A stretch of DNA of 64,000 bases from Haematococcus lacustris (Eukaryota > Chlorophyta > Chlorophyceae > Chlamydomonadales > Haematococcaceae), in NCBI GenBank assembly GCA_030144725.1, contig JASKMD010000008.1:17454992-17518991 (forward strand), given 5' to 3'. The notes beneath the pieces are model-generated. The model was not told where the DNA came from. It saw nothing but the letters and a program-made list of their open reading frames with translations, and did no database searches. Shown here piece after piece: positions 46,970-58,919 of this stretch. Both the position numbers and the translations under genes were made by a program. Positions within the stretch are counted from its first letter, which is position 1, and every line of letters starts with the position of its first letter.

Positions 46970-49349
46970 AGCATGGACCTGTATCCACGCATGTGGTTTC
47001 AGCCGATGTTCAGCAAGGCAAAGCAACCGGGCTTTAGCGGCCTGTTGTGTTGAGCAAGCAAAGAACATCAGGTAATCACTGACCTGGTCCTCAACCTGAC
47101 CTGACCCTTTACATGAGCGTGACTCGAGCATATCGCACATGACACGACACATGTCCCGGCTACCCCTCCCATTGAACCACCACGTAAGGGACATTTGATT
47201 TTGTGGCGCGCCTGGTGAGAGTTGAGTTGTCATTTTAACGCGAAATGCCTTGTCTCTGCGCCGCGCTTGCGCCTGCGCGCCCGAGCTGCTGGCACCCACG
47301 GTGACCGGCAGTCTGCCAGGCACGCGAACGGTTCCGCTGTGCGCGATGGGCCTTTCAAGTGCTGCCTAACAACACCCACAACGCGGGATGCAGAGTTCTC
47401 CGCTGCGGTACACTTTACGCATGGAGCCCAGTTTTCTCAACATCATCTTACACAGCCTCCCCCTCCACATGAATCTCCACCCAGCCAGTGCTGGCAGCTG
47501 GCGTAGACCTCACACAACACGCACAGCGGGCAGCCTGGCCTCCCTGCCGTTTGCAGGGGTGGCATTTGGATGTCGGCATGCTGCAGACATGTGAACACGC
47601 CATCTTCTAAAACCCCTCTTGGGAAATCTTGGGAAGAGTTGAGACTTTGGCAGGGGGTTCACAGTGAGTTCCCTAGCCAGTGACGCAAGGCTGGAGAGTT
47701 GCAATGAGTTGCATGGTTGTCAGACGGGCATCAGCAGAGTGGGCAGCATGGGGGAGGTTTAGCCCACCTTTATGGAGCTTAATTAGCAAGTGAATGATGC
47801 AGTTGCCCCTGCTATGCTCATGCCGTGGTCTCCTCCTAGTTTCAGAGCACCTGAGCCTAGTTTCGTCGCCTCAGAGCCAGCGCATGTGGGTTATTATGTT
47901 GGACATGAGGTCGGGCTCCTCGCACATCGCGCACTAACCATCGCGTTTAACAAGGACTTACTACTACTGGGTCAACGCACATCACGTCCGCAGGCTCGGT
48001 AGGGTCGGATACCCGGCAACATGCCCGACCAGCTCAGCGTGTGGCTCAGCGCGGCCTCATTTCGACGCTTCAATCCGCGTGTAAATCCGTGCAGAAATGA
48101 GTCCGGAAAAGCCGTTGTCCCTTATCGTTAGGGGGGTTGGTGGTTCAATGGGAGGGGTAGCCTCACATCACTTTCCCACCACACCCCTGCAGATTCTATG
48201 ACAAGGCCATGTTAAGCAAGTGACGACGACAGCCAGCTATAACAAGTCAACCCCATCATTACATTCTGAAACACTCACAAACAAAGGGTAATGTGTGTGA
48301 GCATGAGGTGTAGGAGCTAGAGCTAGCAATGGAGGCACACACACCAGATAGGCGGAGGTAAATTGGGCATACAACACGCCAGTAATAGCCTTCACTACAA
48401 TAAGCTCGTGGCATGTGTTGCGATTGCACCTCTTGCTGCATCTTGAGGAAGCAAGAGGGATGTATGGCCCCCAAAAAGGGCCCATGTTGCATGTTGTATG
48501 TTATGTCAGGACCGCCTGGCTGTTGCGGGCAGCACGCATCAGTGGTTTTGGATAAGAGTGAAGATCAGGATCAGCTATTTATGTGAGCGATGGGCCGGGA
48601 TTTCAGAGATGGAAGAAGCATTGCGCCCCCATTACACATGCACAAAAGCATGCACGGAAATGAAGGGCGAACGGCTTCCATACCCGGCAGGCCGAGGGGT
48701 GTCACAGGTCACCTGTGCATTCCCGGCATTGAGGTGCATAGTGCAGGACATGTTCCATGACATTCCAAATGTCATCTTGGGGCGCCTGAACGTTGGCCCC
48801 TCATACTTGTGCCAACGGTGGGCATCACAGCTTCTTGATCGACCTAAAACCTGACAGCGATGAGAAGTACGACTCTGTACCACTCCTCTCTGTCGACTGT
48901 GTGGCTGCTATCTTGGTTGGGTCCGCCAACTCGAAACCCTGCATGCATCAAGAGCAGCATGCATGACATCTGCATGCAAAGTGCGGGACCCCTCTCGGGT
49001 GTGTTGGCCTTGACTCCTGATCGTTGCAGTGTAACAGGCATGGGCATCAGCCGAAGAGACTGCCAGGTTGGTGCACCCCGGCCCACCCCATCTATCTTTC
49101 AGATTTTTCAGAGGTTATTTCAAAGATAGCCGAAGAGACTGCACCCTTTTCAAAGACCCTGCATTGGTGCACCCCGGCCCACCCCATCTGATCCTGCCTG
49201 AGCAGGGTCAAACTCAGCAGCACAGCACAGCCATCGCAGGCAAACCTTCAGCTTGCGCCTGCATGTCACACCCTTTACAAGTGTGCCTCAAGCAAGCATT
49301 CTCGGCTGGCCCTATCCACAGCACCCAGCCTAGCATTTTTCCACCTCAC
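46970..49349. other. gene-poor spacer, possibly holding the last PRPF31 exon
   Basis: I could not support a gene here. Duplicated words (CTTTACATGAGCGTGACTCG; CCCCGGCCCACCCCATCT twice near 49076-49188) mark old repeats. The final C-terminal exon of the PRPF31 gene should lie in its right part but was not recognised. Confidence 0.4.
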
Positions 49350-51743
49350 CTGAACAGGGGTGAAAGCCAGGGAGGTTGTGAGTCCTGATGTCTGCATGCC
49401 ACTGGTAGAGGCGCCTCCATAGCTCGACTGCCGTGCCTTCTTCGCGTTCTTGGCGCTCAGCTTCAGCTTGCTCTGAGTGGCCACAATGCGCAGCCGCCCA
49501 CTGCCCTCCTTCCCAAGCAGCCCCAGTCCCACGACCTGCGGTGAACCACAGCAGCAGCGGGATCACCAGCATTCAAGGTAAGTGTGCTAAACACAGCTGC
49601 AACACACAGCGTTAGGAGGTGGATGCTGGTCTGGACAATGCAAGCAGCAGTCACTGCAAGATGGGCTATTCATGCATGGCCTGGGCGATGCACTAGGAGC
49701 AGCAACCTACTGACAGCTGGGCGAGGCAGGAATGGGTGCCTTGCACATTCGCAATCACCAAGCTCATCACCACGCCCCATGGCAGAGTGTGGGCGAGCTG
49801 CTTGCTTCGGTGCCGTTGCTTCCTACCTCGTCCCCATCGATGTACTCCTCCTCTGCTTGGTTGAAGTTCATGCGGTTGGCCGCTTTGCGCACATCCGTCA
49901 GCCCGTAGCGCTCCTTCATCTTCCGTAGCCGGCGACCGCCGCGCCGTTTCTTGCCCTCGCCCTCGTCGGGCCGTGGCAGTGGCTTTACTATCTTCGCGGG
50001 CGGCGGTTCCTGCATCTTCTCAATCTTCCGCAAGATCTCCTCTCGCATTGCTTGGCCCTGCACACCCTGCAGCACGCCATCGGGCCCGCACACTGCCAGG
50101 TCACTTGTGGGACGTGTGTGTGCTGAGTTTGCGCCAGCTAGGGTCAGGTCGAGTCGCGTCGGGTTGCACCAGGTCGGGGCTGGGTTGGTTTGGATCAGAA
50201 GCAGGTCGGTTCAGGTTAGTTCGGGTCTCACTGACAGAGGGGTCCTGGCCGTAGGCATCGACTCGGGCCATGAGCGTGCATTTGGCAGCCACTAGCCTTG
50301 CCGCCTTGGCTCTGTGGGCCTGGGGCGTTTGCTGCAGCACTGCGCAGCCATAGATGAAGCCCTGCAAGGATGGCCCAACGCAGAGTATGCAGAGCATGCA
50401 GCGCACAAAGAGCATTTTCACTGTTTGGGTCCTAGCAGCTGCGATGCAGCCCTGCTAGGTAAGAGCGCCCAGGGGCTGGCCCAGCGCCCAGGGGTGGCAG
50501 TGCAAGGCTTGTCAGGTGGCTGGACCGGCTAGAGCAGGTGGCAATGACCCCGCCCCTGCCAGTCAGCTCTGTGTAGGGGCAGGAGCCCAGCAGCATAGAG
50601 CCTGACCTGGTGGGGCTGCAGCGTTGCGGTGGAGAAGCCAGACAGCACCTTCTTCTTCGCCCCCAACACCTGCGACAACAGGTCGAGCCGCACAGCGTGC
50701 ATAGACTGAACAGACTCTTCCATAGTACTCAGGGTAGTGGGGTTAGGGTTAGGTTAAGGTGGGGTAAGGGTTAGGTTAGGGTGGTGGGGTTTCGACCCTA
50801 ACCCTAGCGCAAACCCTAACCTTAACCCGCTCAGGGCGGTGGCCCCTGCCTTGGTCAGTGTAAGTCACTGTGCATTTTGAGACCCTTGTGCTGGGGTCAG
50901 TGGTCAGGTCATTGGTCAGGCCAAAGCAGCCCTCCTGCTGTCAGACTGCCAACCTGGTGGGCAGAGTGCAGGGAGGCATCACCACTAGTGCCGCAGGGGC
51001 GACGGGTGCCTGTCGCACCTGCACGTTGCAGGCCGGCATGCGGGACAGCGCATGCAGGCCGCCTGCCAGGCCCATCAGCTTGGCGGCGATCTCTGAGCCC
51101 ACGATGAGGGAGAGGTTAGGGGCGATGGACGCCATGCGGGACTCCACAAATTGCAGGATCTGCAGCAACAACAGCATACCCCATGGCTGATCCACAATGA
51201 ACGGCCTGACACCCAAGCGTTAGTGCTTGCATGCTTTAGGATGGTGCTCTTGTCGTCATGCTGCCAGCTGTGCTGTGCTGTGCTGTGCTGTGCTGTGCTG
51301 TGCTGTGCTGTGCTGTGCTGTGCTGTGCTGTGCTGTGCTGTGCTGAGGCTAGGAAGTGAGTGTGTCTGGTTGGTGGCTCATTGCAACCCACCCTTATGCA
51401 CCTGGTGGCACAGGCCAAAAGCTGGTCAGCAGAGCATGCAGCAAGCATGACCCAACGCAGCCAGGCTGGGTCACAATGCCCGCAAAACAGCAGTCCAGTT
51501 GCCGTGCACCAGCTGCTATCAGAGAGCTATGGCCCTACACCAGTAGCTGTTGCTGGGCAAAAATTAGTGCAAGGCCCAAACACAACGGTGGGGCTGTGCA
51601 GCAGCAGCTGGGAGGGGCCCCACACTGACCAGGCGCTTGTCCTCGTCCAGGCTGAGGGCCATGGCGCACCCCTCCTCCGCCTTGCCCAGGTTCTCTGCAC
51701 TCAAGGGCTTGCCACTGGTGGTGGTGCCTGTCACTGTGACCAC
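49350..51743 (-). CDS. PRPF31: pre-mRNA processing factor 31 (U4/U6 snRNP protein), partial
   Basis: PRPF31 (yeast Prp31) binds the 15.5K protein and U4 snRNA and is needed to form the U4/U6.U5 tri-snRNP. Six minus-strand exons join in phase: 51630-51743, 51019-51159, 50607-50669, 50232-50361, 49827-50092 and 49350-49535. They cover the Nop domain ([75 protein letters not shown]), the [16 protein letters not shown] linker, the [20 protein letters not shown] motif and the [14 protein letters not shown] tail. The N-terminal exons lie upstream, toward or in the assembly gap, and the final exon past AFTPVQ was not found. The recognised part looks intact. The introns carry a telomere-like array and a pentamer array. 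Confidence 0.93.
50736..50829. repeat. inverted interstitial telomere-like repeat
   Basis: About 50 bp of imperfect TTAGGG/TTAGG units on the plus strand are followed, after GGTGGGGTTTCGA, by about 35 bp of CCCTAA/CCTTAA units, so the two halves face head to head. It lies in an intron of PRPF31 or immediately beside its exon at 50669. Confidence 0.8.
51268..51345 (+). repeat. (TGTGC)n pentanucleotide array, about 15 copies
   Basis: Perfect 5-bp repeat of 78 bp in the PRPF31 intron between 51159 and 51630. Confidence 0.95.
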
Positions 51744-52322
51744 CTGGCAGGCGTGGCAGGGTGCACCCGGAGTGTGACCGGGATCAGAGTGACCAATGTG
51801 TGACCAATGCCCCAGGAGTGAGCTGTAGAGTAACCTTTTGTTGCGCCTGCTAGAGCTCCAGATGTCCTGCCTCAGGGAATTGTGCCCAAGGGAGCGTTGG
51901 GCTCATATGGAATAATCAGAGAAGGATACTTGCTCAGCCTTAAATCCGAGCTCAAGCCGGCTATGTGCCTGACCAGAACCAGGTAGCAGCTGGGGTGTAT
52001 ATACAGGCTGGAGGGGGTTCAATGCAAGCATATGCTGCCACTGCAAGCAGCAAGCTCCCATGGTGAGGTACTGGCCAGGCACTGTCAGACTTCCAGAGGT
52101 GCAACAGCATGCGCCAGTGGCAGCAGGAAGGGGTGTACATGCAAGCCCTCACGGCAGGGACTGGCCTCAAGACCCATGCGTGTCTGCCTGCACCACCCCC
52201 TTCCTCCCCCTCACACACGTCACTGCCACCTCCTCCTACTTCCCCTTACTACTCCCATCCCACCCCTGCCCCTGCACCACCAGCGCAGTTCATCACCAGC
52301 AGACTCGGACCCACAACCCCTT

Positions 52323-52822
52323 NNNNNNNNNNNNNNNNNNNNNNNNNNNNNNNNNNNNNNNNNNNNNNNNNNNNNNNNNNNNNNNNNNNNNNNNNNNNNN
52401 NNNNNNNNNNNNNNNNNNNNNNNNNNNNNNNNNNNNNNNNNNNNNNNNNNNNNNNNNNNNNNNNNNNNNNNNNNNNNNNNNNNNNNNNNNNNNNNNNNNN
52501 NNNNNNNNNNNNNNNNNNNNNNNNNNNNNNNNNNNNNNNNNNNNNNNNNNNNNNNNNNNNNNNNNNNNNNNNNNNNNNNNNNNNNNNNNNNNNNNNNNNN
52601 NNNNNNNNNNNNNNNNNNNNNNNNNNNNNNNNNNNNNNNNNNNNNNNNNNNNNNNNNNNNNNNNNNNNNNNNNNNNNNNNNNNNNNNNNNNNNNNNNNNN
52701 NNNNNNNNNNNNNNNNNNNNNNNNNNNNNNNNNNNNNNNNNNNNNNNNNNNNNNNNNNNNNNNNNNNNNNNNNNNNNNNNNNNNNNNNNNNNNNNNNNNN
52801 NNNNNNNNNNNNNNNNNNNNNN
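52323..52822. other. assembly gap of exactly 500 N
   Basis: 500 undetermined bases, a standard scaffold-gap length rather than a measured distance. Exons of PRPF31 may be missing here. Frames drawn across it are meaningless. Confidence 0.99.
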
Positions 52823-52986
52823 TGCTAGTGGCTACTACTGGTCCGGCTCAAATGGAGGCCCTAGTGAGGGACAAGGGGGCTGTTTCTTTTTATGCCCAGT
52901 TTCCATGTGGGTTCTTTGGCGCCATGCATTGTTTTCTATATTAGACCTGTTATGTTAAGCGTGCTTTTCCTTGCCTAGCCGCAGCT

Positions 52987-53276
52987 GACGAGCTTAGACG
53001 AGACATGACAGTGTACGTCGACCCTGGAGCTTTGCTATGGCCGCATAACCAAGGGCTGATAGCGGACATACCATGGCTGGCTACAACAGCGAATAATGCG
53101 CCGTATCCACCAAAGAAGCGGGGGTGAGTTTTGCCGCTGACTTGACTTGAGTATGGAGGGAATTTGCCTCGTTGTTGCACGGAGCTGAAGCGCAAGTGTG
53201 CCAAATGTGCAGCAGGAAACGGCCAATTGATAGCGCGCACGGCGTCTTGTGCCCTGAACCTTGGACGGGACCAGGT
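52987..53276 (+). other. candidate exons of an unrecognised plus-strand gene
   Basis: After a GCCGCAG acceptor-like site the frame reads ADELRRDMTVYVDPGALLWP then HNQGLIADIPWLATTANN and PPKKRG. About 60 bp later LKRKCAKCAAGNGQLIARTA then SCALNLGRDQ stops at a GTGAGC donor-like site. The composition looks coding, and KCAKC followed by NLGRD is reminiscent of zinc-finger/RuvC-III ends of TnpB-type proteins, but that is weak. The 5' part would lie in the assembly gap. Confidence 0.3.
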
Positions 53277-54207
53277 GAGCCGCGTATAAGCACTGAGACA
53301 CAGTATTAGCATTCACTACCTGCTGTGGAGTTATAGGGGGTCCCGAGGATAGGGATACAGGGTAATGAGACGCATGCAGAGGATGGTGGCATGCTTGTTG
53401 GGCGTGGCAGGAAGAACATGCAGGTGCAGGTTACCACACATCTTTGGTTGCCTTTTTCCGCATCATGCACTGTCATGGAAACTCCCTCGTGTGAGAGTTT
53501 AAGCCCTAAAACAGGTGCCTGACCATTTTGAGGCAACCTGGTCAAACAGTTTGTCAAGTACTGATGTAGCCACCCTGTAGGTGGTAACCTTGCGCTCCAC
53601 AGTGTTGCAGCATGCTTCACAGCAACATATATGCCAATGGGTTGCCTGGGCGCACAGCACCTCAGGGCTAGGCTACAAGCATAGTTCCAGAGGCCATCTG
53701 GTTTCTTCCCAGAGCTGCAGCCTCAACGCTTTCATCCAGCCTGGATCCAGCCACCATTACCATCCTTGGCAGGCTCAGGGCAAGTTGGTGCAAGCGTGTA
53801 GTTGCTGGGTCAAGGCTGCTGGCTGGGCTGCCTGGCTGCCTGCAGCGAGGCTGCTGTGGGGACTGCTTACGTGGAGCCTGTAGGGGTTTGTTTGGGCGCA
53901 CTGCAGAGCCCCGCATCATGCCCAGCACCTGCTTGTCATGCCGCTTGCTCCAGCTGAGTGCAGCAGCCAGTGGTCCACCCGCCTTGTTGAGGGCACTTAG
54001 CTCTCTGGGCTGCTGATGGCGGTACCTCTGCTGCAGCTCCAGCCCACACTGCAGGTGGCCATCCGCAGCTGAGCTGACCCAGTTGGGATAAAACGCATCT
54101 ACTAGTTCCACCTTTGCCCTTACCTTTTCACGGCCCCTGCCCTCTCCACCACCTTGCCACAGGCCTGCAGCCCCGCCTAGGCTCTCCATCAGCCCCACGT
54201 GCAAATG

Positions 54208-54680
54208 CCAGCCTTGGTGCAGAAGGTCACCATCAGCTTGGCACAGCGGTAGGGCTCCATGGATAGCCCTTCAGCCTCCCACATGAACTGTACAACACAA
54301 GCTACACTAGGCAGGGTGATCACAGCTGGTCATGAGATGAAGTGGATCTCTTGAGCCTCACAGTGCCAGCTAGCCTGCCACTAAGCCACCACCTTGAGTA
54401 TCTGCTCCCATCTCTTCATCCCCGCCCCCTGGCCTGCTCTTACCCCACTCCCAGTGCCCTAGCCGGAATTGTCTGAAGCAATGCTCCACTGTGTGCTCCT
54501 TAGCACCACACTGCCCCAGCTGCTGCCTGGCACACCTGGGCTTGAAGTACTCACCCCACACTGCACCCCAGGTGGTAGCAGTGGCAGCCATGGGGGCGTT
54601 GAAGTCCTACAGCACGGTGCCAGCTGAGGGTGCCAGCTGCTGCAGCTGAGACTGGACGGCTGCTGACCACCCACACACAC
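54208..54680 (-). pseudogene. decayed TnpB/Fanzor-like family B fragment
   Basis: The minus strand keeps ATATTWGAVWGEYFKPRCAR then QQLGQCGAKEHTVEHCFRQF near 54440-54600. It aligns by eye with ATWDAVWGEYLHSKWAKQKM at 56.8 kb, a block lying between RuvC-I and RuvC-II in this family. Surrounding frames are shifted, with no catalytic motif. Confidence 0.5.
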
Positions 54681-56115
54681 CACAGTCTGTCAGGGGTTTG
54701 CTTGCCTGTGTCATACCCAAAGTGAATGAGTGCCTTGACATTGCATATGGTGCCACCATGCGCCCCCATCACGCCGCAGGCCTTGCAACAACGTACTCTC
54801 AACTACAGAGCTTGCCTGTTATACTGAAGCCCTTTGAGTTTGTGAAGGTGCGCCACCAGCTTGTCTCAGCCTTTGGAACACAGCAGTGAAGGTTTGCCGC
54901 ACACGAGTCATGCTCCTGGTGGCTTGCATACCGTGCTGCAGGCCCCTGCTAATGGAAGGGTCATGACCCTGGCGCAGCTGAACAAAGCCTTGGAGCAGGT
55001 TGATGCTGTAGCAGTGCCCCTGCCCTCACCTGCCATCAAGGCACCCGCTACAGTGAGCAAACTGGCTCCTCCCAGCCAGGGTGCGAAGAAGCGCAAGGCT
55101 GCCTGGTAGAAACTGCATGTTGAGGCGGCGGGCAAACCTGCATTATTGATCACAAACACATTCGTCACTTTGCATGCATTGCAGATGCCAGTCCCGCTAA
55201 GGATAGTGCACTCCCCAATGATAGGCTGGGCATTAGTTACGCCCCGGCATTGCATCTTGCGCTAGTGCGGTCAGCGACATGGCCCAGCTTGAACCTCTGG
55301 TGTCAGCAGTCTGTACACAGCCTGCACCTGGTCCTGTTGCTGAGGGGTCCCACATCCCAACTCACATGCTACCACATCCCAACTCACACTTCAGTCACCT
55401 CACTGGTGCCTGGGCCATGACCAATGCATGTCTGCTCCTCACCCATTTCTTTTTATTCCTCGCTCTTGTTGCTGGGTAAACAGATCGTATGCTAGATGTA
55501 CCCATGTATGACACATGTGCACAGTAAAGCACCAGATAGGTTTACAGTAATGTTGAGATTCTGCACAATGTGGCTGATCTGTGGTTCTGCATGCATGCTG
55601 CACTAGGAATAAATCCATTACTGTCTAGTATTTGGGGTGATTGACAATAATGATGCTATGTGTCGAGCTCAATACCATGGGGCATGCCTGCCATTTGGAT
55701 GAAACTTGTGCCATGACCCACACACGTGCGTTGCGCTTCAAGGACCACACTCATTGCTTTGGTGGGTAGCCCATCCATGCTCACAGGCATGCATGCCTGC
55801 GATAAAGTGGGGTTGCAATGGAGCCATGTGTGTGGGAGCCAACCGCCCACAGATGACATGGCACAGTGGCCAGGTCACATTTCTGCATGGTATTGTATTG
55901 CTGCATTGCATGGTATTGTAAGACAATGCCCACTTTCCTCGTTTGTTACGGCTTGAGACTGGGCCAGCACCTCATTGCTTCCGTACACAAGGGTCCCAAG
56001 CGCTATGAAGGGCAAGGGCGCGCATGAGCTTGGTGCACGTGACGAATTGGGCTGGATGGGCCCTGTCACGCCTCAAGGGCAGGCGCTTAAGGATAAACTG
56101 AAGGAACGGGCTAAT
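54681..56115. other. unassigned interval
   Basis: No gene supported. One plus-strand frame ends KAPATVSKLAPPSQGAKKRK at 55109 and resembles the basic C-terminus of a mobile-element protein, but nothing before it is recognisable. The rest is unique-looking spacer. Confidence 0.4.
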
Positions 56116-56119
56116 GTAA

Positions 56120-56860
56120 GGTTCCAGTGGACCCAGATACGCCGCCGGCCATCACAAACAGGTGCTCGGAGGAGTGGCAGGAACCCCACCCGCTGTACCG
56201 GCGTATTCTCTACGCCATCCACGTCAATAGGTGCCTGGAGGAGTGGCAGGACCCCCTAGCACCCCCACCCAGAGGCGAAGGCAAGGGCAGGGGCAAGAGT
56301 CCTCAGGTGCCAGCCTGTCCCCCACCCTTCATCCTCACCCCCAATGCTGGGTCAGGTACTCGGTTCATCACAATAGATAGCAGGGTCTTGCAGTGGCAGC
56401 CTTTCAGGCCCCTCTGGCAGCAGCAGGCCCCTCTGGCAGCAGCAGCAGCAACAAAGGCCCTCCAGCTGACATAGGCAGCGGCCTGGCTGGCAAGCGGACG
56501 TTCCAGACTGATCCCCAGCTACTCAAATGGGCATGGGTTAAGACCCCGGCGCATCTCGGCAGGCAGTGCAGCCTTGGGGGTGTGGGATGAGGATGGCTGC
56601 TTGGAAAGCTTCAACAGCAGCAAGCTGACCAGGAGCCAGGTGTAGCATGACAGCGGCTTGATCCATGCTCGCCGCAACACTCAGCGGTGGAATGACAACA
56701 TCAAGCTCGAGCTGCAGCACCTGGCAGCAGCCACCCCAGCAGGCACCTCCCTGGTGGCCATCCAGCATCATCTGGCCGTCACCCTGGCCACTTGGGATGC
56801 AGTGTGGGGGGAGTACCTGCATTCCAAGTGGGCAAAGCAGAAGATGAGATTGCCAATCGT
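56120..56860 (+). pseudogene. decayed TnpB/Fanzor-like family B copy, central part
   Basis: The plus strand reads PLYRRILYAIHVNRCLEEWQ, then GSGTRFITIDSRVLQW (compare RHIFIDTRGLYGL in family A), then, after stops, ARRNTQRWNDNIKLELQHLA and ATWDAVWGEYLHSKWAKQKM. These lie in the order expected around RuvC-I, but the aspartate block itself is not clear, and nothing after about 56850 continues. Frame changes occur at about 56475 and 56645. Confidence 0.55.
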
Positions 56861-57139
56861 ACAGAGCAAGAACCCCGATTTTGCTAAACAACAACATCTT
56901 CAACGTGCATGCACAAATCCACGCATGTGGGGCCGCGTGTGTAAACCATACTGTGCCTAGTCAGGAGGTCAACAGCGGCATCCATAGCTCGTGTCACCAC
57001 TCTGCGGCGAAACCAATGGGCAGACTTGTAGCCTGCGTTCCAAATGAGGACCCCGAAAGGTGCGCCCAGCTGCTATGCTGCTCTAAGACCGCCCCCATTG
57101 CTGCAACAATCTTTCCCTTGTCCTCACATGTCATGGCAG

Positions 57140-58919
57140 ACTCAAGCGGGTTCTGGACGCAAAGCACAGGACGATTGGGGTAAGGACCAAAGTATCAGAA
57201 AGGCTGTGTTCGTGCTTGTTACTGAGGTTCTGAGCATCTCTCAAGCTCCCCTGGTGCCTGCAGATAGACACAGACGCCTTGGCACAGCAAGCGAATGAGC
57301 GTCGCGAGCGGGAGCGTCAAGAGAAAGAGCGAGACGCGTGGGTTGCCCAAAGCTGCATGATAGGCTTGCGTAGCTTGCATAGGCCTTGCAGGGGTTGCTA
57401 CACTGGGTATAAGCCAGGGCATGCTGCCTCTTGCTTACTGTGCCTGCCTGCTTTCTTACACTGGTGCAGGGCTTTTGCACAACTGTCAAACTATTGGGCC
57501 GACCAGCTTTCAATCCAACAACAAGCAGCAGACAAGCTGCGGAGAGAGGTTGCCTCTGAACTGGACAGCTTCCGCGAAACCAACCAGGTGCGTGCTGCTG
57601 AAGATTCTATTTAGTCTAAGTACAGCTATGAAGACTACCCCCAACCTGCTTTTATCTCTCATATGGCGTCTCTGCGTGCAGCTTAAGTTCACAAGAAAGG
57701 AGTGGGACATCAACCGTCCTGACCACAAGAAGATTGATGAGCCAGCTCGTGTTGGTGATGATGACCCACGCCTTGGAACCAGCTCCATGCAGCGTTTTGA
57801 AGGCGAAGACCTGTCAGCAGGGGATCGCAAGAAGGCACAGAATGAGCAGGCCAAGCAGTGGTGGGAGGAACAAGCAGCACACAAGGCAGCTCTCAAGGCA
57901 GCTCAACAGGAAGCTGAGCAGGCCTATGCCGAGCTGGCAAGATACCAGGTGGGTGGCTGCCGCAGTTCAGCTAACAATAGGGGCAAGCACTTGGTGGCCA
58001 TGCCCTGATCCTCAGATTCTGTCAAGTGTCTACTGGGGACCTGCTGCCACCTGGCTCGCAGGACATGCTACAGCTCCAAGCTAAGGCAGATGAGGCAGCC
58101 ATCCGGCGTGAAATGAGCACCACAACCACTGAAATCAACAAGCGCATGGCAGAGGAGAAAAGACTTAAGGCGCTACAGGAGAAGGCAGCCAACCTGGCCG
58201 CCAACCTGGCAGAGATTGATGCCACACTGAACTCTCCATTCATGACAGAGGACCCCAACCTGGCAGCCTCAGCCATGTCAGCTTACAGGTATGTAGCGAT
58301 CCCTTGTGCTTTTGCACCAAGGACCACAGCACATCACGCTAGCCATGTTGTTTTTGTTACATGTCATTCGTAAGGTAGGAGTGACCGCCTGTGTGTGGAT
58401 TACCTTGGCATTCAGGGTTCGGAAGGACCACTACAAGGGGATGAGTGAGGCGGAGAAGCAAGCCATCCTTGCAACACAGCTGGCACAGATGGAAGAGAAA
58501 AAGGCACGGGATGCAGCACGGGAAGCAGAGGATGCACAGTATGCAAGAAACCAGAATGGTATTTTGAGGGCCATGGATGCTCAGGTGGGGTTGCCACGTT
58601 TGGCACTGCAGACAAGGTTATGCCAGGCATGGACAGGCCATACTGATCATTCGCTAGCATGGAAACTGTAGATAGTGTGCATGCACTCTGATATGTGGCT
58701 ATGCTGCAACCACTATTGCCTGGCAAACCCCGTGGGATGCTTTGGCATATGCAGGCTGCACGTGTTGACGACTTCAAGCGTCAGCAGCTGGCTAAGGCAG
58801 CAGACGTCCTGCGCAAACAGACTGAAGAGAAGACGGCTCGCGATAAGGCACTGTCAGAGTTATATGCAAACAAAATCGCCCCTGAGTTCTTCCAGCAGTT
58901 TGGGACCAGCCACAGATAG
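57140..58919 (+). CDS. RIB43A: RIB43A flagellar protofilament-ribbon protein (first exon unresolved)
   Basis: RIB43A proteins lie inside the doublet microtubules of flagella, on the protofilament ribbon. Seven exons join in phase: 57140-57179, 57264-57337, 57470-57587, 57682-57948, 58062-58288, 58416-58584 and 58755-58919, giving about 353 residues against the family's roughly 380. Landmarks: AKHRTIG/IDTDALAQQ, FAQLSNYWADQ, DEPARVGDDDPRLGTSSMQR then FEGEDL, LNSPFMTEDPNLAASAMSAY, KDHYKGMSEAEKQ and the ending IAPEFFQQFGTSHR. The whole is a long alpha-helical coiled coil. The initial 10-20 codons lie upstream of 57140. TGTAA occurs at 59172. A flagellated host is implied. Confidence 0.92.

Noticed and set aside
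48498..48854. 118-residue plus-strand frame as a gene
   Set aside because: It shows no domain, no upstream or downstream exon in phase and no repeat relationship; it could be a chance frame in this GC-rich DNA.
52032..52958. Long plus-strand frames spanning the gap
   Set aside because: Most of their length is the 500-N assembly gap, so no coding claim is possible.
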